From contig NYYM01000095.1 of NCBI GenBank assembly GCA_002685815.1, positions 1 through 6,551 on the forward strand: a DNA stretch of 6,551 nucleotides. The letters run 5' to 3'. Origin of the DNA: Dehalococcoidales bacterium (GTDB lineage Bacteria > Chloroflexota > Dehalococcoidia > Dehalococcoidales > UBA2162). Shown here one piece after another: positions 1 through 6,497 of this stretch. The notes under the pieces are model-generated. The model did no database searches. It was not told where the DNA came from and worked only from the letters and a program-made list of their open reading frames with translations. Numbering within the stretch: position 1 is the stretch's first letter; the number at the start of each line of letters is the position of its first letter. The position numbers and the translations under genes are program-made.

Positions 1-1268
1 AAGTTGGTATGTATGCCCGACGGGCCCATAACCAGAGCAACGCTCTCGTCCTTCTTGAATCCGTGCTCTTCGTTTAAGCCTTTCCATCCTTCCGGTAGCC
101 CATCAGCATTCTCAGCAATGCACATACCACCCCTGTTAAAGTAGCCCCCCATGCTGGCGTGCATTCGGTTTACGCCCGGAACAGCCCCGCCGAGGTTAAT
201 CGCCATTAGCTGACCGCAGCGGCCGATGGTCGAATTGGCCGGGTTCCCCGGGTCCAGGAATCCGTTGCCGGTGTTCATCCCTACCTCTTTGGCGAAGGGG
301 CCACTGACGACGATCAACACGTTGTCGCCATTAAGCGACCCTGATTCGGCAATGGCCAGGACGGCGGGCAGGTGCTCCGGCTTGCATCCGGCCATAACGG
401 CGTTGACAGCCACTTGCTCTACGGTAGCTGTCCTTTTCAGGGGCTGGAACCGTACCGGTTCACCTAACTTCCCTTCCCCTCCTTCTCCCGGTATATCCGC
501 CGAGCGAATTACTCTGTCGGACTGGTAGGTTATCAACTCATCCGGTTTGTGACTGGTGCCGGTCAGCATCTCTCTTACCCGTTCCTCGGTGGGGATTCTT
601 ACCGGGAAACCATCGGTGTAAATTGCGATAGGGGCATTGAGTGGCGCGGGGATGTGCCTGGTCTGCTGGTAAAAAGTATCGGCTTCATCAAGAGTTCCTT
701 CAAAGAGTACCCTTGATGTTGGCGGAGCCCAGGTGGTGCTTTCCTTTTCCTTTTCGGTCAGGGGTTGCATCAGGGCTTCAAGAGTGGACTCAACAAAGGA
801 ATCAACATCTTCCGGCCCGGGAACAAAACGCGATGAGGAAACATACCGGATGTTGGGAGTGCCGTGGGCCCTGGCTGTCTCCGTGTTCATGTCGACCACG
901 TCCTCAAAGGTTACCAGCACCGTCGGAATACCCGCTTGTTCGAGTTGAGCTGTATAGGCAGCCTGCCTATATGCGGCGCCGCTTCACCAGGATACCCCTT
1001 GTATCACGCCATCAGCCGTTTTCTTCTCCTCATCAGATAACGGCACCGGATTGATACCATACGTTTTCTTTATTCTCCAGTTCACATTGGGGTACTCACT
1101 CTTCAGCTTCTTCTCCATGGGAATAGTGATATCGGGCTCACCACAGATACTGAAATAGATTTCCTTGCCGTCTAGTGAGTTAAGACGTGGGGACAGTGGA
1201 AAAATCTCCACCGGATCCTGGATGCCAACCGGACTCAGACATTTGTATACCGTGTCATTTGTTGCCAT
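1..1268 (-). CDS. UGSC-like selenoprotein, Sec at residue 95, 3' end cut by the window edge
   Basis: From ATG at 1268 the minus strand reads 422 codons to the window edge with one interruption, TGA at 986-984 (codon 95), which I read as selenocysteine. The start is set by AAGGAG at 1281-1276, 7 nt upstream. Residues 1 to about 200 look like the UGSC (seleno)protein domain: PRL at 27-29, DGKEIY at 33-38, then a DGVIQGVSW-Sec segment, then LEQAGIPTV. From about residue 225 a second domain follows, with PTEERV, MLTGTSH, NAVMAGC (Cys295), NLGGAVPG and CIAEN (Cys383). It aligns along its whole visible length with the 590-residue gene at 4725-6497; 65 of the first 94 residues are identical by my count. 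About 165-170 C-terminal residues should lie outside the window. A Sec role in redox or elimination chemistry in the cytoplasm is inferred, with no signal peptide visible. Substrate unknown. Sec decoding is well supported; the function is not. Confidence 0.88.
953..986 (-). promoter_or_regulatory. Bacterial SECIS hairpin with its UGA (left selenoprotein gene)
   Basis: The UGA is at 986-984. Downstream, 971-953 forms a perfect 7-bp stem, TATAGGC / GCCTATA, around the loop AGGCT (964-960). The loop begins 19 nt after the UGA, inside the 16-37 nt range reported for bacterial SECIS elements, and G is the second loop base, as expected for SelB binding. The hairpin is inside the coding region, as in Bacteria. 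The paralog at 5007-5045 has the same spacing and the same AGGC/GCCT upper stem with a different loop and different lower-stem pairs. Confidence 0.8.
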
Positions 1269-1310
1269 TATCGTTCTCCTTAGACCATGTAATGATTCTT
1301 GATATTCAAT

Positions 1311-1339
1311 ATATTAGGCTTCTTTTCAGGTCATGTCAA
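1311..1339 (-). promoter_or_regulatory. Sigma70-like promoter of the left selenoprotein gene
   Basis: On the minus strand a consensus -35 TTGACA (1339-1334) is followed by a 17-nt spacer and a -10-like TAATAT (1316-1311, 4 of 6 consensus). Transcription would start near 1304, giving a leader of roughly 36 nt that contains the AAGGAG ribosome site. An 11-bp palindrome, ATATT-C-AATAT (1302-1312), overlaps the -10 and start region and could be an operator, but AT-rich palindromes of this size are common by chance. Confidence 0.6.
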
Positions 1340-1416
1340 TACTGGAAGAATGGATGGAACTGAATGAGCCAGAATCCGTTTTCAAAGGCAGGTATATTCC
1401 TGTCGATATGAGTTGA
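1333..1416 (+). other. 27-codon orphan reading frame, possible 3' tail of a lost gene
   Basis: ATG at 1333 opens a frame reading MSILEEWMELNEPESVF and on to ...RYIPVDMS, ending in TGA at 1414-1416. The composition (acidic, Trp, Pro, Tyr) looks like real protein rather than random translation. However, there is no good ribosome site, the frame upstream is closed by TAG at 1315, and it overlaps the minus-strand promoter. It could be the C-terminal remnant of a displaced gene, in keeping with the decayed copy just downstream, or chance. I do not recognise it. Confidence 0.2.
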
Positions 1417-1468
1417 TTGGTAAGTTCATCCGGAGCTACTGACCCTCAGGCATAGAGTATGTTTTCCT

Positions 1469-1498
1469 TTGACAGTTTTGTCTTCAAAGGATTAGAAT
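1469..1498 (+). promoter_or_regulatory. Sigma70-like promoter ahead of the selenoprotein remnant and the mop gene
   Basis: A consensus -35 TTGACA (1469-1474), an 18-nt spacer and a -10 TAGAAT (1493-1498, 5 of 6 consensus). Transcription would begin near 1505, just ahead of the AGGAG site of the remnant gene at 1532. No better promoter is visible between here and 1780, so it may now drive the molybdopterin enzyme through a leader of about 275 nt. It is divergent from the minus-strand promoter at 1311-1339. Confidence 0.55.
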
Positions 1499-1531
1499 TC
1501 ATCTAAATGAATAGATATCAGGAGAATCAAA

Positions 1532-1639
1532 ACGGCAGAAAGAGATAAGGTCTACAAGTGTCTAACTCCCGTTGGCATTCAGCTGGCCGGAAGCATGATC
1601 GGTGCCAACACATTCCTTAACATAGACGCCTGGCGGTAG
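1532..1639 (+). pseudogene. Internal-deletion remnant of a third selenoprotein gene copy
   Basis: Reading from 1532, the codons give TAERDKVYKCLTPVGIQL, matching the N-termini of the two intact genes (Y8, K9, C10, L11, P13, V14, I16, Q17). The frame then jumps to a 17-residue tail that begins AG, ends IDAWR and stops at TAG 1637-1639. The intact gene at 4725-6497 ends in a 17-residue tail that also begins AG and ends IDAWR. About 555 codons between positions 18 and 574 are therefore missing, including the Sec codon and its hairpin. The start position is ACG instead of ATG, while AGGAG (1520-1524) keeps the same 7-nt spacing seen in both intact genes. I read this as a dead copy. Translation from ACG as a 35-residue peptide is possible but unsupported. 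Confidence 0.8.
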
Positions 1640-1687
1640 AATTGTACCGGTCACTTATTGATTAACCAACCTTAACAAAATGTCGAT

Positions 1688-1715
1688 AAGGGAGCACTAC
1701 TGAAGGCGCTCCCTT
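1688..1715 (+). terminator. 8-bp inverted repeat after the remnant, possible old terminator or leader hairpin
   Basis: AAGGGAGC (1688-1695) and GCTCCCTT (1708-1715) pair perfectly across a 12-nt loop, 48 nt after the remnant's stop codon. The following bases (GCTTCTATC) are only mildly T-rich, so this is not a textbook intrinsic terminator. It may be the surviving terminator of the decayed gene, or a hairpin in the leader of the downstream mop gene. Confidence 0.4.
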
Positions 1716-1779
1716 GCTTCTATCAACTGATATTGGAATTAGGATGCATCCTAAAGAGAGCAACAGGGAGACAGGAATC

Positions 1780-4509
1780 ATGCAAAATACGAAACCAAAA
1801 GTAAAAGAAGATGTATGGATAAACACCATGTGCGCGAGGTGCTACGCCGTTTGTGCCATGAGGGTCCACCGGGTGAACGGCGTAGCTATCGAAATAGAAG
1901 GGATTCCGGGAAGCACCCAGGGGGCAGATGGGGGCCTGTGCCCCAAGGGGCTTGCTTCACTGCAAGTGCTTTACGACCCCAACAGGCTCAACGTGCCCCT
2001 GAGAAGGATGAACCCGGAGAAGGGTATCGGCGTTGACCCGGAATGGAAAGAGATTACCTGGGACGAGGCCTTTGATGAGATTGTGCCCAGGTTAAAGAAG
2101 ATTGTTGAAGAAGACTCCAGAAAGCTGGCCATAGGACCAACGATGGCCTATCCGGGAGCACCTACCGGCAAGTCATTTGTCCCCTTGACTACTCTCGGAC
2201 CTGTAAGCAGCTGGGTATGGGGGGGCGGTCTCCACTGTGGAGGAGCGGCTCATGGAGTGGGGGGCTTGATTCACGGTTCCTGGTCCATCGTGCCGGATTT
2301 CAAACAATGCAACTATGCCATCTATTTTGGAGCCAGCAAAGGACATGGCTCCGGTCACTCGGCTATGGCAGCCGCCAGGATGGCCGCCGACGCTAAGGAA
2401 GAGGGGATGAAACTGGTTGTCTTCGACCCGATCTGCAATTTCGCAGCCGGCAAGGCCACAGAATGGGTGCCAATAATACCGGGAGCAGACCTGGCGGTCA
2501 TACTGGCAATGTGTAACGTGATCGTCAATGAGTTGGGAATTATCGACGAGCCTTTCCTCAAACTGAAAACCAATGCCGCCTATCTGGTTGGCCCCGATAT
2601 GAGGTACGTAAGAGAAAAGGGCCCAGCGAGGGGTGTCAAATCACAGAAGCACGACCCGTATTTTGGAGGGTTAGACGAAGTAACCTACATCGGTGATGAC
2701 GAAACCAACAAACCAATGGTCTGGGATGCCGGTGAAGGGAAAGCCAAGGTTTATGACGACCCGACGATTCAGGATTATGCTCTTGAAGGTGAATACGAAT
2801 ATAACGGAACAAAATGCCGGCCTTCATTCGCGCTTATTAAAGAGCATCTCAAGCAATACACACCGAAGATGGCAGAAGAAGCAAGCACGGTGCCTGCCGA
2901 AACGGTGTGCCGGATAGCTACCGAGTTCGCTACCGAGGCACGAGTAGGCAGCACCACAACGATTGACGGCCATACTCTTCCCTACCGACCTGCTGCGGCG
3001 GTTATCTTCCGGGGCGGGCAAGGACACGAGAACTCATATCACGCCTGCTACGCTGTAAGTCTGCTCAGTGCCCTGGTCGGGGCAGTCGAGGTGCCTGGAG
3101 GCACCACCAGTTGGCCTGCCAGAACAATGGGTTATCCCGGCAGGGAGGAAATCGATCCGGGTGCCCTTAAGTGGACAGTATTCAAAGGCCTTGACGGTTT
3201 CCTGCAGAATGAACGGTTTGGCCCGATGAGCGGAATGTCCCATAAGAATATGCCCTATCATGGTGAGTGGCCAATTCCGCAGGCAGAAATAAAGCATCAG
3301 CCCGGAATCAAGGATATACAGCCGATAGGCGCATTCAAGTACATCGTCGGAGGGTCTGACCGGGAAGAGATCTGGGACAAGCTGGGGGCGACGTACAATG
3401 CCGAGATGCTGATTGGCGGTACCAACGTTCTGATAACAGTCGCTGAATGGGACGCCCTGGCCAAGGCGCTAAAACAGATGGACTTTATCGTGGCAATAGA
3501 ACTTTTCAACAACGAGACAACCGAGGGTTTTGCCGATATCGTCCTGCCCGATACTTGTTTCCTCGAAAAAGACAACTGGGCTACGGGATTGGCTCAGAAC
3601 TTCAATCACGCCTGGGGTATGGACGACTGGTGCTACCACATATGCGAGAAGGTGGTTGAGCCAATGTACGAACGGCGGCACTCATATGATATGGCGTACG
3701 AGATTCTGGAAAGACTCGGTAAAGAAATGGGTGAAGATTTTGTAACAAAGGCCAACACATCTTTTTACAACACTTTACCGTTACAAGATGAACATAAACT
3801 GGACCCATCGGAAACTCTAACTGTCGCGGAGATAGGCGACCGAGTAGTCAAGAGCATATTTGGCGATGAGCACAACTGGGACTGGTTTAGAGAGAACGGG
3901 TTTATCCGCTGGCCCAAGCAGGTAGAAGAGGCATATTGGATCTGGTATTCCGATCTCAGGATTCCCATTTACGCAGAATACCTGGCCCACATCAGACCTG
4001 AGGTTGAGAGGATAAACAAAGAGACAGGAGTATTCATGGACCCGGAGCAATATACTCCGCTTATTTCATGGTTCCCCTGCACACCCCATAAGGTAGAGGA
4101 CCCCAAGTACGACCTCTATTGCTACTCCTACCGTGATGTACTGCACAGTGCTTCAGCGACCATGGAACAGCCGTGGCTGGATGAAGCCAGTCGTATGAAT
4201 CCCTATACCTACAGCATCACGATGAACGCCCGGACCGGCAAGGAGAAGGGGCTCAAGGATGGCGATGCCGTCGAGGTAGAAAACTATCAGGGACGGAGAG
4301 TCAAGGGCACGCTTAAGCTGATGGAGGGACACCATCCCCAGACAATGGGGATCGCGGCTACTGCCGGTCACTGGGCCAAGGGGCAGCCTATTGCTCGAGG
4401 AAAGGGAACAAACTTTGATAACCTGCTGCCGATGGACTGGGAACATATGGACCCGGTTTGCGGCACTATTGAAACTTCAGTCAGAGTCGGCATCAGGAAA
4501 ATAGAATAA
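1780..4509 (+). CDS. Cytoplasmic molybdopterin/tungstopterin oxidoreductase-family catalytic subunit, substrate unknown
   Basis: This 909-residue protein belongs to the DMSO reductase (MopB) superfamily. Residues 18-54 carry a [4Fe-4S] motif, C18-x2-C21-x3-C25-x28-C54, followed by P55-K56-G57. The catalytic domain spans about 70-690, with FADIVLPDT typical of the family. The dinucleotide-binding domain lies at about 770-905 (NARTGKEKGLKDGDAVEVEN region). The likely metal ligand is Cys153 in HCGGAAHG, followed by HGSW. From memory, acetylene hydratase has the same spacing from its ligand Cys141 to HGSY, but its catalytic Asp13 (right after the second cluster Cys) is Tyr22 here, so that activity is unlikely. 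I chose ATG 1780 (GGGAG 9 nt upstream) over TTG 1714 or ATG 1744, which lack a spaced ribosome site and would add unlike residues. No Tat signal is seen, so it should be cytoplasmic. No partner iron-sulfur or membrane subunit lies within the window. Expression probably starts from the promoter at 1469-1498. Confidence 0.92.
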   Translation: MQNTKPKVKEDVWINTMCARCYAVCAMRVHRVNGVAIEIEGIPGSTQGADGGLCPKGLASLQVLYDPNRLNVPLRRMNPEKGIGVDPEWKEITWDEAFDEIVPRLKKIVEEDSRKLAIGPTMAYPGAPTGKSFVPLTTLGPVSSWVWGGGLHCGGAAHGVGGLIHGSWSIVPDFKQCNYAIYFGASKGHGSGHSAMAAARMAADAKEEGMKLVVFDPICNFAAGKATEWVPIIPGADLAVILAMCNVIVNELGIIDEPFLKLKTNAAYLVGPDMRYVREKGPARGVKSQKHDPYFGGLDEVTYIGDDETNKPMVWDAGEGKAKVYDDPTIQDYALEGEYEYNGTKCRPSFALIKEHLKQYTPKMAEEASTVPAETVCRIATEFATEARVGSTTTIDGHTLPYRPAAAVIFRGGQGHENSYHACYAVSLLSALVGAVEVPGGTTSWPARTMGYPGREEIDPGALKWTVFKGLDGFLQNERFGPMSGMSHKNMPYHGEWPIPQAEIKHQPGIKDIQPIGAFKYIVGGSDREEIWDKLGATYNAEMLIGGTNVLITVAEWDALAKALKQMDFIVAIELFNNETTEGFADIVLPDTCFLEKDNWATGLAQNFNHAWGMDDWCYHICEKVVEPMYERRHSYDMAYEILERLGKEMGEDFVTKANTSFYNTLPLQDEHKLDPSETLTVAEIGDRVVKSIFGDEHNWDWFRENGFIRWPKQVEEAYWIWYSDLRIPIYAEYLAHIRPEVERINKETGVFMDPEQYTPLISWFPCTPHKVEDPKYDLYCYSYRDVLHSASATMEQPWLDEASRMNPYTYSITMNARTGKEKGLKDGDAVEVENYQGRRVKGTLKLMEGHHPQTMGIAATAGHWAKGQPIARGKGTNFDNLLPMDWEHMDPVCGTIETSVRVGIRKIE

Positions 4510-4579
4510 CCGGCATTTGGAGGAAAGCAAGAACGGGGGAATATTTATAGGCACAAGGCAACATGGCGTAAGCATGAAG

Positions 4580-4608
4580 TTGTCAACACTTGTTTCCTTG
4601 TATATTCA
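4580..4608 (+). promoter_or_regulatory. Weak promoter candidate before the right selenoprotein gene
   Basis: TTGTCA (4580-4585) resembles a -35. A -10 could be TATATT (4601-4606, spacer 15) or TATTCA (4603-4608, spacer 17). Neither is a strong combination. The 215-nt gap after the mop gene is long enough for an independent promoter, but co-transcription with the mop gene is equally possible because I see no convincing terminator in the gap. Confidence 0.3.
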
Positions 4609-4646
4609 ACATCCCCCTTTATCATATTCGTGAACTGCACAGACAA

Positions 4647-4673
4647 GTAATCCCGGCAAGGCGCGGGGATTAC
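4647..4673 (+). repeat. 8-bp perfect inverted repeat in the mop-selenoprotein gap
   Basis: GTAATCCC (4647-4654) and GGGATTAC (4666-4673) pair across an 11-nt G/C-rich loop. No T-run follows, so it is a poor intrinsic terminator. It lies 51 nt ahead of the selenoprotein start and could be a leader hairpin or a protein-binding site. Confidence 0.45.
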
Positions 4674-4711
4674 TACTTCCAGGCATCTCCAGGATGTAGT
4701 CTGAATGACCG

Positions 4712-4717
4712 AAGGAG
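4712..4717 (+). promoter_or_regulatory. Ribosome binding site that fixes the start at 4725
   Basis: AAGGAG is 7 nt before ATG 4725. The in-frame ATG at 4590 would add 45 residues with no counterpart in the left paralog. With 4725 both proteins have exactly 94 residues before Sec, and AGGAG with the same 7-nt spacing also precedes the left gene and the remnant. Confidence 0.85.
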
Positions 4718-4724
4718 AGTGGAA

Positions 4725-6497
4725 ATGGCAGAACAAGACAGGACGTATAAATGTTTAAATCCGGTCAGTATCCAGCTTCCAGTTAACACATCACCCCTGG
4801 CGCCGCGACTTAACACGATCAACGGGAAGGAAATCTATCTCAGTATCTGCGGTGAGCCGGGTATAACCATAGCCCTGGAGAGACGGCTGAAGAGTGAGTA
4901 CCCGAATGTGAACTGGAAAGTAAAGAAGACCTATCTATCTTTACCGGTCCCGTTATCTGATGAAGAGATGAAGACCTGTGACGGCTTGATACAAGGGGTG
5001 GTGTGGTGAAGCAACGCCGCATGGAGGCAGTTGCCTTATGTAGCGAAACTGGAGAAAGCTAGCATCCCGACAGTAACCATTGATTACGCGGATCAGGAGG
5101 AAATGCTTAAGCAGACGGCCTTGTCCAGCGGCGTCCCCAATATACGCTATCTACATGCCTCCCGCACTCTCTCCGGCCCGGAAGATGTCGACGGCTGGAT
5201 TACACCCCTGCTTGAAGCCCTGACCCGCCCTCTAACAGAAAAGGAACAGGAAAAGGGAAGATGGGAACCACCACAGGAGAGGATACTCTTCAAAGGCACC
5301 TTGGATGAAGCAGAGACATTTTATCAGCAGACAATGCATGTTCCCTTTCCCCTGGATGCTCCAATCTCTGTCTACACGGACGGTCTGCCGATAAGAGTAC
5401 CCACCGAGGAACGAGTAAAGGAGATGCTGACCGGCACCAGCCACAGCCCGGATGAACTGATAACCTACCAGGCGGCGGCGACAACATTCCAGTCCGATAT
5501 AACAGGTTCAGTGGGACTAAGGATAGACAGAAAGAAAGGTGAAATGGTGCGGTTCCAGCCGATGAACTGGACGGCGACCGTGGAACAAGTGGCGACTAAC
5601 GCCGTGATGGCCGGTTGTAAACCGGAGCACCTGCCGGTAGTCCTGGCCATCGCCGAATCAGCCTGTCCTACCGGAACCACGGTTGCCTGGAGCCAGTGGG
5701 TCTGCGTCAGCGGTCCTATCGCCAAGGAGATAGGGATGAACTTTGGCGTCGGGATGCTTGACCCGGGCAGTCCGGCAAATATGCCTATCGGCCGTGCCTA
5801 TCAGCTTATGGCGATTAACCTTGGCGGGGCTATCCCAGGCGTAAACCGGATGAACAGCACCGGGAGTCCATTTAATACCGGCGGCACCTGTTTTGCCGAA
5901 AACATAGCCCTGCTACCCCCGGGCTGGAAAGGGTTGAACGAGGAGAACGGTTTCAAGAAAGAAGAGAGCGTTGTCATGGTGGTAAACGGGAGCAGCTTGT
6001 TTGGGGCCGGTCAGTTCTCCCCGGGAGGATACCGGGAACTTCAGAAAAGTGGGCACGGAGGCCTGGCCAGACGCTTTGACGTAAAGGGTAAACCGGGTCC
6101 CCACAACTGGCTGGAATACCTCGTCACCAGCCTCTGGACCGGCCGCGAGGGAGGCATAACGTTTATCATGGTCCCCGAGATGGCCCAACACCTCTATGAA
6201 TATGGTTTCAAGTCCAAAGAAGAGGTGTACAAGTGGCTCTGGGAAAAGAGCTTTATCCGGCTGGACGACTACCGGAAACGCTCGTGGCCTGACTTGAGCA
6301 CAAACGGCTGGATGGGTATAGAGAAACATTCAGGGAAACACTGGAAGGAATTACCAGATGACTATATGGTGCCACTGGTGGAGGACCCTTTCGACAATTG
6401 CATAATTATCGGTGGTGGAGAGGAAGAGGTCTGCACCGAAATCGCCGGCCGCCACCCCGCCCCATCTCCGGTCTACAGCATAGACGCCTGGAGATAA
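4725..6497 (+). CDS. UGSC-like selenoprotein with fused C-terminal domain, Sec at residue 95 (complete)
   Basis: The frame from ATG 4725 to TAA 6495-6497 gives 590 residues, with in-frame TGA at 5007-5009 read as Sec95. N-terminal domain (about 1-200): Cys10, PRL 27-29, GKEIY 34-38, Cys42, then DGLIQGVVW-Sec-SNAAW, then LEKASIPTV (114-117 is IPTV) and GPEDV. This matches UGSC family architecture. The Sec context, DG-x-I...Sec...LE...IPTV, also recalls the GrdB-type subunit of glycine/betaine reductase. The C-terminal domain (about 220-590) has PTEERV, MLTGTSH (from 234), NAVMAGCKPE (Cys298), NLGGAIPG and CFAEN (Cys389), and ends IDAWR. No Cys follows Sec at +2, +3 or +6; Cys10, 42, 298 and 389 are shared with the left paralog and could be redox partners. 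No signal peptide, so probably cytoplasmic. It lies 215 nt after the mop gene on the same strand. Substrate and reaction unknown. A pipeline without Sec logic would report a 94-residue ORF plus a 488-residue ORF starting at TTG 5031. Confidence 0.9.
5007..5045 (+). promoter_or_regulatory. Bacterial SECIS hairpin with its UGA (right selenoprotein gene)
   Basis: The UGA is at 5007-5009. The loop AGTT (5029-5032) sits on AGGC/GCCT (5025-5028 with 5033-5036). The stem continues with G5024-T5037 wobble, a bulged G5023, CAT/ATG (5020-5022 with 5038-5040), G5019-T5041 wobble, one C-A mismatch, and CGC/GCG (5015-5017 with 5043-5045). The loop begins 19 nt after the UGA and has G at its second position, both within the known limits for SelB-recognised elements. 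It is entirely coding. Confidence 0.8.

Noticed and set aside
226..1054. Plus-strand ORFs of 71-137 codons in the left part
   Set aside because: They lie opposite the left selenoprotein gene in other frames, have no ribosome sites, and have compositions typical of antisense shadows.
1299..1309. TTGATATTCAA, with a similar TTGTATATTCAA at 4598-4609, as a shared operator of the two selenoprotein genes
   Set aside because: The sites lie at very different distances from the starts (about 31 versus 116 nt), the similarity is short and AT-rich, and the remnant's upstream region lacks it.
1714..1779. Upstream starts for the mop gene (TTG 1714, ATG 1744)
   Set aside because: No spaced Shine-Dalgarno site; TTG 1714 falls within the inverted repeat, and the extra residues do not resemble a Tat signal or the family's N-terminus.
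4574..4633. 19-codon ORF MKLSTLVSLYIQHPPLSYS in the gap after the mop gene
   Set aside because: No ribosome site at a usable distance, and it overlaps the promoter candidate; most likely chance.
4590..4724. N-terminal extension of the right selenoprotein from ATG 4590
   Set aside because: There is no ribosome site before it, the 45 residues have no match in the left copy, and a well-placed AAGGAG precedes ATG 4725.
5007..5009. TGA as tryptophan (alternative genetic code) or as a genuine stop
   Set aside because: TGG is used throughout for Trp, and TGA appears once in each selenoprotein frame, at exactly codon 95. Both copies continue with conserved homology and have SECIS-like hairpins. A true stop would not be followed by conserved protein in both genes.
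5913..6329. Minus-strand ORF of 138 codons
   Set aside because: It is antisense to the C-terminal domain of the right selenoprotein, which is conserved in the paralog; nothing supports an independent gene.
5031..6497. Separate gene starting at TTG 5031
   Set aside because: The TTG lies inside the SECIS stem-loop. A GGAGG at 5023-5027 is only 3 nt away, too close for a normal ribosome site, and it has no counterpart in the left paralog. Homology extends upstream through the Sec codon.
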